The position numbers and the translations under genes were made by a program. From Cyclobacteriaceae bacterium (GTDB taxonomy: Bacteria; Bacteroidota; Bacteroidia; Cytophagales; Cyclobacteriaceae), in contig JAEUUA010000023.1 of NCBI GenBank assembly GCA_016787755.1, positions 484,613 to 548,612 on the forward strand: a stretch of 64,000 nt of DNA, read 5' to 3'. This document shows, piece by piece, positions 1 through 8,354 of the stretch (position 1 is its first letter; each line of letters begins with the position of its first letter). The notes beneath the pieces are model-generated. The model had not been told where the DNA came from, did no database searches, and worked only from the letters and a program-made list of their open reading frames with translations.

Positions 1-680
1 TTTTCTTTATCGGACAAAGAGAAACTAAAGGTACTGTTGAGTTGATCGCGCACCATACGTGTTTGCTCACGATAGCCATTGGCTTGTTGATGTTGGTAAC
101 TTACGCTGTGACTTGAATTTTCTTTTCCTTGATTAAATGCAAGTTGATAACCTTGCAAGCCATAACTACCCCCCAACCAAGAACCACGTAGCCTGGTCTC
201 GTTTTTCGGCTGTGCTGATTGAAGTAAAAGAACTCCTCCCGTTCCTGCCCCATACAAACTGGAGCCTGGCCCTTTAATGATTTCAATTTGATTGATCGAA
301 TTTGCATCCAGTTGGTTCAAATACGTATTACCACCAGGGTCGGTCATGGGTAAATTATTCCAATAGACTTTTACATTGCGCACCCCAAACGGTGAGCGTA
401 ATGAACTTCCCCGAATTGAAAACCGATAACTCCCTGGCGACCGTTCTTCCATGCGAACACCCGGCAACGTGTTGACTGCCGATACTAATGATGTATTGCT
501 AAACCGGGCTAAATCACTTTGCACAATCAATCCAACCGAAGCCGGAACTTGCAACAGAGGACGATCGGCTTCGTAAGCTCTAACCGTAACTTCTTCCAAC
601 ACTTTTACTGAATCAACTTTTGCCTGACCGATAAGGTGGTGCGTTAAAAACAGGAGGGAGCCAAATAGTATTTTATTCAC
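1..680 (-). CDS. TonB-dependent receptor, N-terminal part (cut by window edge)
   Basis: Outer-membrane receptor that would import a substrate using TonB energy; the substrate cannot be told. The visible 226 codons begin with GTG at 680, the only plausible start because an in-frame TAA lies two codons upstream. Residues 1-20 form a signal peptide ending near LIGQA. A TonB-box-like stretch (VLEEVTVRA) follows, then a plug domain to about residue 155 with the typical phrases LPGVRMEE, FSIRGSS, IEIIKGPGSSLYG and a Gly-rich GAGTGGVLLL. The barrel starts after that (YQLAFNQG, SYQHQQANGY). No carboxypeptidase-like N-terminal domain or SusC signature is visible, so it resembles a vitamin or siderophore type receptor rather than SusC. 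The 3' part lies outside the window. Confidence 0.93.
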   Translation of the reverse strand, partial: MNKILFGSLLFLTHHLIGQAKVDSVKVLEEVTVRAYEADRPLLQVPASVGLIVQSDLARFSNTSLVSAVNTLPGVRMEERSPGSYRFSIRGSSLRSPFGVRNVKVYWNNLPMTDPGGNTYLNQLDANSINQIEIIKGPGSSLYGAGTGGVLLLQSAQPKNETRLRGSWLGGSYGLQGYQLAFNQGKENSSHSVSYQHQQANGYREQTRMVRDQLNSTFSFSLSDKE

Positions 681-733
681 AGCTTAAAATTACGAAGTTT
701 CCTGAAAGCTATTGGATTCTGATACCACGCGGG

Positions 734-1987
734 CTAATATTCCTGCAATACAGTATCCAGCGATTTCACCCCTCCAAAATATCCCATCAATTTTATTAAT
801 ATCCGGTCGACTAACGTATCTGGGCAAGAAGCCCCGCTCGTAAGAATAATTTTAACAGGTTTTTTGTCGGGTAGAAAATCAGAAGTGATTTTCTTTTCTT
901 TTTTATGATAATTGAAATGATGAATCTCTGTTGCCGATTTTATTTCATTTTCTGAATTGATAAAATAGGTTGGAAACCTTCGTTCACATAGTTCCACAAT
1001 ATGGGAGGTGTTTGAGCTGTTGTAGCCGCCCACCACAATTGCTAAATCAGCATCTGATTCTAAAAGTTGATACGTTGAATCTTGGTTGTCGTTGGTTGCA
1101 TAACACAACGTATCGCGCGTGTCAGCAAAATGTTGTTTGATGGTTGAGATTCCATATTTCGAAATCATTGTTTGTTTAAAATAATCTGCGATTCCCTGGG
1201 TTTCGGAAGCCAACATAGTAGTTTGGTTAACTACCCCAACGCGTTGCAAATGAACATCCGGATTAAATCTTTCTGAAAATCTTCCTTCAAACTCTTTATA
1301 AAATTCTTTCTGAGGTTTTGTTCCTGTTATATAGTTACCCAATTGCATAGCTTCTTCCATGTCTCGAACGATGATGGAGGGGCCGTTATGAGAACTGTGC
1401 GAAAAGGTAGCTTTAGTTTCTTCGTGCTTTGGTTTGCCGTGAATGATGATCGTGTATTGATCCGCACCCAACTTTTCTGTTCGGTTCCAAACTTTTTCAA
1501 CAAATGGACAGGTTGTATTATATTTTTGAACTTCCACTCCTTTATCAAGAAGGAGGTGTTCGATTTCCAGGGTGGTACCAAAAGCGGGAATAATCACTAC
1601 ATCATCTTCGTGGATATTTTCCCACGGGATAAACTGAGTTCCATCCGTGTCCATGATAAACTGAATTCCTCGGGTTTCCAAATCTTTATTTACCTCTGGG
1701 TTATGAATCATCTGACTCAACAGATATACTTTTTTGCCTACTGATTCCTCGAGCGCGCGGTAACTAATCTCAATAGCATTTTCTACCCCATAACAAAAGC
1801 CAAAATGACGAGCAAGAATAAATTGAACCGGCCCTAAATCTAACATGGTTGGTGAAAAATCTTGCTTGCGCAGATCTTTCAGTCTGCGAGCTTCTTTTAT
1901 CTTTCCGGTTATGGAAGACCGGTAATAAGCAGGGATATCAAACTTTTTAATAACGGGTACTATTGAGTTCACAAAGGTAGTCCACAA
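734..1987 (-). CDS. ispH: 4-hydroxy-3-methylbut-2-enyl diphosphate reductase (IspH/LytB)
   Basis: Last enzyme of the MEP pathway: an iron-sulfur reductase making IPP and DMAPP, the precursors later used by UppS (25953) and possibly by the UbiA protein at 38591. All three cluster cysteines are visible: C65 in HFGFCYGVENA, C160 in NTTCPFVEKVW and C388 in TSGASCPDTLVDR. H95 in MIHNPEVN is also present. At 417 residues it belongs to the long form found in Bacteroidota and cyanobacteria, with an extra N-terminal stretch of about 50 residues. The ATG at 1987 is the only ATG before the conserved core, although homologues I recall start near KKFDIP (residue 14), so the first dozen residues are uncertain. 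A terminator at 2012-2048 separates it from the upstream gene. Confidence 0.96.
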   Translation of the reverse strand: MWTTFVNSIVPVIKKFDIPAYYRSSITGKIKEARRLKDLRKQDFSPTMLDLGPVQFILARHFGFCYGVENAIEISYRALEESVGKKVYLLSQMIHNPEVNKDLETRGIQFIMDTDGTQFIPWENIHEDDVVIIPAFGTTLEIEHLLLDKGVEVQKYNTTCPFVEKVWNRTEKLGADQYTIIIHGKPKHEETKATFSHSSHNGPSIIVRDMEEAMQLGNYITGTKPQKEFYKEFEGRFSERFNPDVHLQRVGVVNQTTMLASETQGIADYFKQTMISKYGISTIKQHFADTRDTLCYATNDNQDSTYQLLESDADLAIVVGGYNSSNTSHIVELCERRFPTYFINSENEIKSATEIHHFNYHKKEKKITSDFLPDKKPVKIILTSGASCPDTLVDRILIKLMGYFGGVKSLDTVLQEY

Positions 1988-2011
1988 AATGTATTCATAT
2001 GGATATTAATA

Positions 2012-2048
2012 AATAAAAAAGCCTTCGGGATTTACATCCGAAGGCTTC
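2012..2048 (-). terminator. Intrinsic terminator after the 57-residue gene
   Basis: On the minus strand a perfect stem (AGCCTTCGG paired with CCGAAGGCT) around a nine-base loop is followed by a T-rich run. It ends transcription coming from the htrA / small-protein side just before ispH. Confidence 0.85.
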
Positions 2049-2066
2049 TGGCTGCGCACTTAGTTT

Positions 2067-2240
2067 TCAAGCAGCTTTTGATAGTTTATCTTCTTTAATT
2101 TTATTAGTTCGTACTTCTTTTGTTTGGAGATCAAACCACCGCACTTCTACCAGGTTTGATTTTAAGTACTTGAGCACTTCCATAACTTTTCCATCAATTT
2201 TGCTGCGGACATGCTCTCCTTTTTTAAACAGCTTTCTCAT
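2067..2240 (-). CDS. Small basic protein of 57 residues, unknown function
   Basis: An ATG at 2240 opens a 57-codon frame ending in TGA, 17 bases downstream of the htrA stop and directly before a strong terminator, so it is probably the last gene of the htrA transcript. The product starts MRKLFKKGEHVRSK, has a predicted small beta fold (KVMEVLKYLKSNLVEVRWFD) and is rich in Lys. The pattern 'KKGE-V-S-GKVMEV....VEVRWFD' recalls short SH3-like proteins of the YodC/DUF2158 type; this is a resemblance by eye only. No signal peptide or membrane segment. Confidence 0.75.
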   Translation of the reverse strand: MRKLFKKGEHVRSKIDGKVMEVLKYLKSNLVEVRWFDLQTKEVRTNKIKEDKLSKAA

Positions 2241-2257
2241 TACTAATTGGTTTGGTT

Positions 2258-3757
2258 TTACATTCTTAATGCATAAATATACTCACGCGGATAGTCTTCG
2301 TAAATACCAGCGAAGGTAATTAAGTCACCTGCCTTTTTCTTTTTGATAATTTTATTAACGTCTTCGACAGACTTAACAGGTAAATCATCAATATGGGTGA
2401 TGATAAATCCATCGCGCATCCCGGTGCGCTTTAGTTTACTATTATCAAGTGATTTAACCCTTACGCCTTGCTCAAGGTCTAACCGCTTCAGCAATTTAGC
2501 TTCCACGTTCTCTAATTCAAAACCTAAAGCTGCGGCCTCTATTTTTTCTTCTCGTTTAACGGTGGAGGTATTTCCCTCTCTATTCTTTAAGATTACGGGA
2601 ATTACTAATATTTTTCCACCACGATCAACGGTAACTTCAATTTTATCCCCTGGGCGCTTTCGACCTACGTACTCGATTAAAGCGGCACTGGATTTGATAA
2701 TTGCCCCATCTATTTTTGTTACCACATCACCCGGTTTTAAGCCGGCTGCTTTTGCTGCACTTTTATTTTCATCTTTGCCATACCCAGCGATATAGGCTCC
2801 CTCATTAATATCCAGTCCTTCTTCTTTGGCAAGATTGCTGTCAACACTTCTAACCTCAATGCCCAGCCAACCACGTTGAACAGTTCCAAAGGCAATTAGA
2901 TCTTCCGTAATTTTACTTACAATATTGGAGGGTACCGCAAATCCATAACCAGAATATGAACCGGTGGGACTGGCAATAGCAGTATTGATTCCAAGTAATC
3001 CACCGGTTAAATCCACGAGTGCGCCACCGCTGTTTCCTGGGTTAATGGCGGCATCAGTTTGAATAAAGGATTCGATAGCTGTGCGTGCCGCTTCCCCATT
3101 TCCTCCACGATTGCCGGAATTAATAATATTTATGTTTCTTCCTTTTGCACTGATGATCCCTGCAGTTACTGTAGAGTTTAGGTTGAATGGATTTCCAACC
3201 GCTAGCACCCACTGACCTACCTTTGAATCATCGGAATTTACGAAGGATAAGTAAGGAAGGTCTTTTTCATTTATTTTAATCACGGCTAAATCAGTATCCG
3301 CATCGGTACCAATAACTTCTGCTCTCAATTCACGGTTATCGTAGAGTGTTACGTGCACAATTTCAGCGCCATCCACTACGTGATTGTTGGTAACGATGTA
3401 TCCGTTTTTATTGATGAGCACACCAGAGCCTGTACTTTGTCTTGGCCCTTGACTTTCACCGGGTCCTTCAAAGAAATACCGAAATTGTTCCGGTATTTGA
3501 GAATTATCACGCACTGTTCGCTCTTGCGTAGACCGGATATGAACAACCGCTTTGGTTACGCTCTCTGCCGTGCCTGTAAAATCAAGAGGCACCATTTGGC
3601 CTTGCTCGTTTACCTGATACGCTACCTGTGAAGTTGGAACTCCATTTACGTGTTCAATCCTAACTCCCCGCTGCTCTTTTGCCAGCCATTGTGAGGCTAC
3701 GATGGTAATCACACTACCCAACACCGCAGCCAACAAAATTGATCCAAATCGTTTCAT
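2258..3757 (-). CDS. degP: Periplasmic serine protease of the Do/HtrA family
   Basis: Envelope quality-control protease/chaperone. Residues 1-25 are a hydrophobic signal or anchor (ILLAAVLGSVITIVA). The trypsin-like domain spans about 65-260 with the full catalytic triad: H126 in VTNNHVVDGA, D156 in ADTDLAVIKI and S243 in NPGNSGGALVD. Two PDZ domains follow, about 290-390 (GWLGIEVRS ... GLKPGDVVTKIDG) and 410-499 (GFELENVEAK ... MRDGFIITHIDD). At 499 residues this is the normal length for DegP/DegQ with two PDZ domains; which paralogue it corresponds to cannot be decided. The small gene at 2240 follows it closely. Confidence 0.95.
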   Translation of the reverse strand: MKRFGSILLAAVLGSVITIVASQWLAKEQRGVRIEHVNGVPTSQVAYQVNEQGQMVPLDFTGTAESVTKAVVHIRSTQERTVRDNSQIPEQFRYFFEGPGESQGPRQSTGSGVLINKNGYIVTNNHVVDGAEIVHVTLYDNRELRAEVIGTDADTDLAVIKINEKDLPYLSFVNSDDSKVGQWVLAVGNPFNLNSTVTAGIISAKGRNINIINSGNRGGNGEAARTAIESFIQTDAAINPGNSGGALVDLTGGLLGINTAIASPTGSYSGYGFAVPSNIVSKITEDLIAFGTVQRGWLGIEVRSVDSNLAKEEGLDINEGAYIAGYGKDENKSAAKAAGLKPGDVVTKIDGAIIKSSAALIEYVGRKRPGDKIEVTVDRGGKILVIPVILKNREGNTSTVKREEKIEAAALGFELENVEAKLLKRLDLEQGVRVKSLDNSKLKRTGMRDGFIITHIDDLPVKSVEDVNKIIKKKKAGDLITFAGIYEDYPREYIYALRM

Positions 3758-3937
3758 ACAATTAAAAAAATTAAAGTTGAATTTTTAGCCGAAGTAAGAT
3801 GCTCTTCAGCAACTAAAAGTTGAATATTAACTCTGAAATTTTCCACTCGGCTCATTACAATCCCCATCTCAAAAGAAATGCCAGTGCACTAAGAACGAGT
3901 TCACACGCATTTTTGGTTCAATTTAACTGACAAAATT

Positions 3938-4513
3938 TCATTTTTTTATCAGTACCCCATTTTGATATTCATACTCGATTGTAACGTTTCCTTGCTGATC
4001 ATACCATTTAGAGATCCCATCGCGAGTACCCATTTTATATAATCCTTCTTCCATTACTTTACCATCGGGGTAGTATATTTTCACAGTCCCTTCTAACTTA
4101 CCATTCTTATAAAAGCGCTCTTCTTTTACAATTGTGTAATTGAATTCTCTATACTCTCCGTCCAGTTGATCAAGGTGATAATTAGAACGTTTAGTTAACT
4201 GCCCATTATCATTAAACTCAAGGGCTGCTCCTTCTTTCTTTCCATTAACGTAGGAAGTGATAGATTTAGTTAGTCCGCTCGGATAATACTCTACCCACGA
4301 ACCTTCCCGTTGCTTATTGAGGTATAATCCAGAAGCAGTGACTTTCCCGTTATTGTCATTTACGGTAACCTTTATAAGACCCGGTGAGTCTGAGAACTCT
4401 TTTTGCTCGGCACCGATTGGTGTGCCAACTAGTTCAATTGAAGAACTTGCTGAGCCTCGTTTTTCAGAGCAAGAGATTAAAGAAACAAACAGCACGACAA
4501 CGTATACCCTCAT
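3938..4513 (-). CDS. YwqK-type MORN-like repeat lipoprotein
   Basis: The 191-residue product has a lipoprotein signal (VVLFVSLISC, lipid Cys at 15). Residues 45-191 consist of repeated short blocks of the form 'G...G.W..YYPSG....I..Y.NGKK.G', for example REGSWVEYYPSG, GKKEGAALEFNDNG, GKLEGTVKIYYPDGK and GTRDGISKWYDQQG. These resemble the MORN-variant repeats of proteins named 'YwqK family antitoxin' in databases. No toxin gene is nearby, so an antitoxin role is not supported here; a surface or periplasmic repeat lipoprotein is the safer description. It is divergent from rlmI with a 73-base gap. Confidence 0.85.
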   Translation of the reverse strand: MRVYVVVLFVSLISCSEKRGSASSSIELVGTPIGAEQKEFSDSPGLIKVTVNDNNGKVTASGLYLNKQREGSWVEYYPSGLTKSITSYVNGKKEGAALEFNDNGQLTKRSNYHLDQLDGEYREFNYTIVKEERFYKNGKLEGTVKIYYPDGKVMEEGLYKMGTRDGISKWYDQQGNVTIEYEYQNGVLIKK

Positions 4514-4586
4514 GACGTAGAAATTTATCGGCTAAATATATTAAGTAACTTTACTTTTTGTCAAGTAAAAACTTAAAACTGAGCGA

Positions 4587-5762
4587 GTGAAAATTCAAGG
4601 TACAATCTCATTAAAGCAAGGACGCGATCATTCCGTAAAGCGATTTCATCCGTGGATTTTTTCTGGGGCTATTCAACAAACACTGGGAGATCCTGGGGAT
4701 GGTAGCTGGGTGGAGGTACAAGATGCTAAAAAAGCAACGCTTGGCTTTGGACACTATCAAAATGGATCTATCACAGTTCGCGTAATTACATTCGGCACAT
4801 CGGCACCCACCGAAACCATTTATGCAGAAAAAATAGGAAGGGCGCTAGATCAACGATTGGAAACCTGTGTTGTTTCTGAGCACACCAACGCCTATCGGTT
4901 AGTGCATGGTGAAGGAGATGGATTGCCTGGATTAGTAATTGACATTTACCACGAAGTGGCTATTGTGCAAGCGCATTCTTCGGGGATGCTGATCGATCGC
5001 ACATTGGTAGCTGATGCAATCAAACATGTATTTGAGGAACGTTCGATTAAACTATCTGCAGTGTATAATAAGTCAATTTCTGGGAAATCGGAAAGTGAAT
5101 ATTTATTGGGAATGGCTGCGGTACCGCACATTGTTGCTGAGCATGGAAATAAATTTTATGTGGATTGGGAGGAAGGACAGAAGACAGGATTTTTTCTTGA
5201 TCAGCGTGAAAATAGAAAATTGTTGGGCGAAATGGCTAGAGGTAAAACAGTGTTAAACACGTTTTGCTATACGGGTGGATTTTCTGTGTACGCGCTTCGG
5301 GGTGGCGCTAAGTTGGTAAATTCTGTTGATGCCTCCGAAAAAGCTATTTCATTGACCCGAAAAAATTTGAGTCTCAATGGATTTGATTCCAATCAGCATG
5401 AATGCTATGCAAGAGACACGTTTGATTTTTTGAAGGACAAGAAAGATGTGTATGATTTAATCATTCTTGATCCACCTGCTTTTGCAAAACATAAAGAGGC
5501 AAGGCACCAAGCCGTAAAAGGATATCAGCGCTTAAATGCCGAAGCTATGAAAGCAATTCGATCGGGAGGAATCATTTTTACCTTCTCTTGTTCGCAAGTA
5601 GTGGATAGCCAATTATTTTACGATACAATTGTATCTGCTGCTATACAGGCTGGCAGACAAGTAAAAGTGGGGCATCATTTATCGCAACCTGCCGACCATC
5701 CCGTTTCTCTTTTTCACCGTGAGGGTGAATATTTAAAAGGCTTGGTGCTGTATGTTGAGTAG
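4587..5762 (+). CDS. rlmI: Class I rRNA (cytosine-C5) methyltransferase, RlmI type
   Basis: SAM-dependent methyltransferase expected to modify a cytosine in 23S rRNA (C1962 in E. coli). The start is GTG at 4587; no ATG exists near the conserved start of the PUA domain. Residues 1-75 form the PUA RNA-binding domain (SVKRFHPWIFSGAI), 80-190 the EEHEE-type middle domain (YRLVHGEGDGLPGLVID), and 200-391 the methyltransferase with SAM motif VLNTFCYTGGFSVYA near 221-235 and the catalytic-site motif LDPPAF near 293. Length 391 is normal. A catalytic Cys is present in the late segment FSCSQVVDS. Confidence 0.93.
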   Translation: MKIQGTISLKQGRDHSVKRFHPWIFSGAIQQTLGDPGDGSWVEVQDAKKATLGFGHYQNGSITVRVITFGTSAPTETIYAEKIGRALDQRLETCVVSEHTNAYRLVHGEGDGLPGLVIDIYHEVAIVQAHSSGMLIDRTLVADAIKHVFEERSIKLSAVYNKSISGKSESEYLLGMAAVPHIVAEHGNKFYVDWEEGQKTGFFLDQRENRKLLGEMARGKTVLNTFCYTGGFSVYALRGGAKLVNSVDASEKAISLTRKNLSLNGFDSNQHECYARDTFDFLKDKKDVYDLIILDPPAFAKHKEARHQAVKGYQRLNAEAMKAIRSGGIIFTFSCSQVVDSQLFYDTIVSAAIQAGRQVKVGHHLSQPADHPVSLFHREGEYLKGLVLYVE

Positions 5763-5777
5763 CTTCTTGAATACAAA

Positions 5778-6092
5778 TTAATGTTTGCGCAATTTAGATA
5801 ATGTACTATCCAGTATGGAGGACATTTTATCAATTGCACCACTCAACGCATCGTCAAGGTTAGAGGCGTGGTTGCGGGTAGTTACCGGACTTAATCCCTT
5901 CAGTTTTGCTTCGATAAGACAGCGTTTGTCATCATCGCCACCTTTGGCGCCATTCTCATCCCGAAAGTGCACATCAATACGGGTGATATGTTCGCTAAAT
6001 CGATCAAACTCCGCCTCAAGAGTTGATTTACAATAATCAATGAGTCTTTCGCTTCCTTCAATGTTTCGGTCGGTGTTAACTTCTATTATCAT
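5778..6092 (-). CDS. HPF/RaiA-like ribosome-associated protein
   Basis: A 104-residue protein starting at the ATG at 6092 (MIIEVNTDRNIEG). A longer frame reaching 6182 would overlap the 3' end of the S9 peptidase gene and adds a stretch that does not look like protein of this family. The sequence shows the beta-alpha-beta pattern of the ribosome hibernation fold, with 'ITRIDVHFRDENGAKGGDDDKRCLIEAKLKG' like features split over residues 45-75, followed by a helix (ASNLDDALSGAIDKM). It lacks the C-terminal extension of long HPF. Role: probably binds ribosomes in stasis; this is inferred from fold resemblance. Confidence 0.8.
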   Translation of the reverse strand: MIIEVNTDRNIEGSERLIDYCKSTLEAEFDRFSEHITRIDVHFRDENGAKGGDDDKRCLIEAKLKGLSPVTTRNHASNLDDALSGAIDKMSSILDSTLSKLRKH

Positions 6093-6123
6093 AATAATGG
6101 ATTGGTTCTTTATGTAAAGTAAT

Positions 6124-8313
6124 TTATTTAACCACAGCAGCTGGTTCTTCCGGATGTTTAACGTAGCGCTCAAAGAATTCAATCACACGCAACATATGAT
6201 CCATCATTCTTCCCGGGTTTCCACTACGGGTCAGTTCATGGCCTTCTTTTGGATAGCGAATGTATTCAACGGGCTTATTCAAAATCTTTAAACTCTTGTA
6301 TAGCATTTCAGACTGAATAACACCGGTGCGTAAATCCTGGTCGCCATGAATGATTAAAAACGGAGTATTGATTTTATCCACATATGTGAGCGGAGATTCA
6401 GAATCTAACAGGGTTTTGGTTTTTGGTTCCCAGGGATAGCCACCAAAGTGATCGGGCACTAAGCGCCAGGCGTTCCCCTCACCCATAAAGGTGGTGAGAT
6501 CGTACACCCCGCGTTGTGCATTAGCCGCCTTAAAGCGATTATCGTGACCTATTATCCAAGCTACCATGTAACCCGCATAACTTCCACCCTCAACAAACAA
6601 CTGATCTTTGTCAATCCAGGTATGTTGTTTTATCGCTTCATCAAGTGAGGCAAGAATATCATTGGCAGGGCCATTGCCCCAATCTTTAAAATTTCCTTTT
6701 TTAAATGTATCGCCATAGCCACCACTGCCGCGAGGATTGCAATACACAACGCCATATCCCCAGCTGTTTTCAAGTTGATATTCATGCCACATTGAAAAAG
6801 CGCTTGGTCCCCACATAGCAGATGGACCTCCGTGAATATTTAAGATAGTAGGATATTTTGTTCCATCTTTTTTAGCAACAGGTTCCATTACCCAATATTG
6901 AATCTTAGTTCCATCAGGTCGCGTAAGCCAATGTTCTTTTGGGACGATAACGAACTTGTCTTTTAACCACACCTCATTTAACTGAGTGAGTTGCCGTGTT
7001 GATCTATCTTTAAGATTTAATAAATAAACCTCCCACGGATTTTTCATCTCAGTGATTGCGTACACCACTTTATCACCACGCAGATCAAAGTCGTTTACTC
7101 CGCTATTATCACCTAAAATTTTTGTTATGCTTCCTCCTTTGGCAGGAACGCTATACAACGGAATGTCGCCTTCAGTTTGTGCAGAGAAATAAATCGTTTT
7201 GTTATCAGCAGACCATATGGTGCTGCCAACATCACGATCTAATGAGGCGGTTAAAATAGTCGGTTTGCCTTCAGTGGCGGAAACAATTGCCAATTGAGTT
7301 TGTGTGGCGTGACGATTCTCAACTGCAGTTGCATAAAATGAAATTTGTAATCCATCGTGCGAATAGGTTGGGCTTGAGATACTATAGCCCGGCCATGTTA
7401 AAAACTCTTTTGCAGTCTTTGTAGTCACATCAATTACCCAAAGATCATTTTCTCTTTCGCGATCGGGATGAATTTTATAAATGCGTGAATGACAAATAAT
7501 GGTTTTGCCATTTGGCGACCACTCAGCTCCTTGAAAATCCTGAAAGCCTTGTGTGAGTTGGATGTCTTTTTCTTCGCTTTCCAGAGTTTTTATAAATAAG
7601 TGCGAGAAACTTTCTTCGGGCTGCAAGTTCATTTCGCCTTGTAGATCTTGCCGCACAAGAACACGGGGATTGTTTTCAAATGTATTTTTTGCAAGCCAGG
7701 CACGTACTTCTTCCAACGATCCATCCGGACTAGTAGCTAGTTTATTCCTTTCTTCTGGTTTTAATGCTTTATAGTTAGGCTCGTCTCCTTGTGTGCGACC
7801 GGGGCGTTCGTAATTCCAGGGAGTCTTGCCTTCAATTTTAGAAAAGGGAATACTGGCAGAATATAAAATCTTTTTCCCATCAGGTGACCAGCGTGGATTA
7901 CCAACACCATATTCCGAATTTGTAATTACATGTGCTTCGCCCCCACTCAGCGGCAACAACCATAATTGAGAACGCTCACCCTCCATCCGCACAAATAAAA
8001 TTTGTTTCCCATCGGGCGACCATTGGGGCTGCCCATCATTTTTATCACCGAAGGTTAATTGTACAGGATCCGTCTTCGCATTTAAATTGGTTAAATACAA
8101 GTGCCGGGTATAATAGTAGTCGTTTTCATTTTTTATGGCTTTGCGCGTTACCACCATTACCGCCTTTGAGCCATCAGGTGAAATTTGAAGTTGACTCGCT
8201 GTGGCGATCTTCATAAGATCTCCGGCAACAATCGGCTTCTTGTTTTGCGAGTAGGCAACAAAACTCAATGACAAAAAGATAATGAGAAGCGAAACACTTC
8301 GGTTCATATTCAT
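6124..8313 (-). CDS. Secreted S9 family peptidase (prolyl oligopeptidase / dipeptidyl aminopeptidase type)
   Basis: Serine peptidase that likely removes or cuts short peptides in the periplasm or outside. A signal peptide is visible (LLIIFLSLSFVAYSQ, residues 9-23). Residues about 40-450 form a beta-propeller built of TolB/WD40-like blades (repeated 'WSPDGKQILF', 'WSPDGKKILYSA', 'WSPNGKTIICH'). The alpha/beta hydrolase domain is at 470-715 with the triad S578 in GGSYAGYM, D660 in HGDQD and H692 in EGHEL. Length 729 is normal for the bacterial S9C group. It lies alone between the HPF-like gene and the GH3 gene. Confidence 0.93.
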   Translation of the reverse strand: MNMNRSVSLLIIFLSLSFVAYSQNKKPIVAGDLMKIATASQLQISPDGSKAVMVVTRKAIKNENDYYYTRHLYLTNLNAKTDPVQLTFGDKNDGQPQWSPDGKQILFVRMEGERSQLWLLPLSGGEAHVITNSEYGVGNPRWSPDGKKILYSASIPFSKIEGKTPWNYERPGRTQGDEPNYKALKPEERNKLATSPDGSLEEVRAWLAKNTFENNPRVLVRQDLQGEMNLQPEESFSHLFIKTLESEEKDIQLTQGFQDFQGAEWSPNGKTIICHSRIYKIHPDRERENDLWVIDVTTKTAKEFLTWPGYSISSPTYSHDGLQISFYATAVENRHATQTQLAIVSATEGKPTILTASLDRDVGSTIWSADNKTIYFSAQTEGDIPLYSVPAKGGSITKILGDNSGVNDFDLRGDKVVYAITEMKNPWEVYLLNLKDRSTRQLTQLNEVWLKDKFVIVPKEHWLTRPDGTKIQYWVMEPVAKKDGTKYPTILNIHGGPSAMWGPSAFSMWHEYQLENSWGYGVVYCNPRGSGGYGDTFKKGNFKDWGNGPANDILASLDEAIKQHTWIDKDQLFVEGGSYAGYMVAWIIGHDNRFKAANAQRGVYDLTTFMGEGNAWRLVPDHFGGYPWEPKTKTLLDSESPLTYVDKINTPFLIIHGDQDLRTGVIQSEMLYKSLKILNKPVEYIRYPKEGHELTRSGNPGRMMDHMLRVIEFFERYVKHPEEPAAVVK

Positions 8314-8354
8314 AATAGGAAATTAAAGTTGATGTAAAAACTTCGAAAAGTTAA

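Noticed and set aside
101-307. 68-codon minus-strand frame
   Set aside because: It is a shadow inside the TonB-dependent receptor, whose true frame starts with GTG at 680 and shows the plug-domain motifs.
1343-1744. 133-codon plus-strand frame opposite ispH
   Set aside because: Antisense to a well-supported gene, and composition is not protein-like.
3938-4513. Toxin-antitoxin antitoxin (YwqK name)
   Set aside because: No toxin gene lies next to it, and it has a lipoprotein signal, so it cannot be a typical antitoxin.
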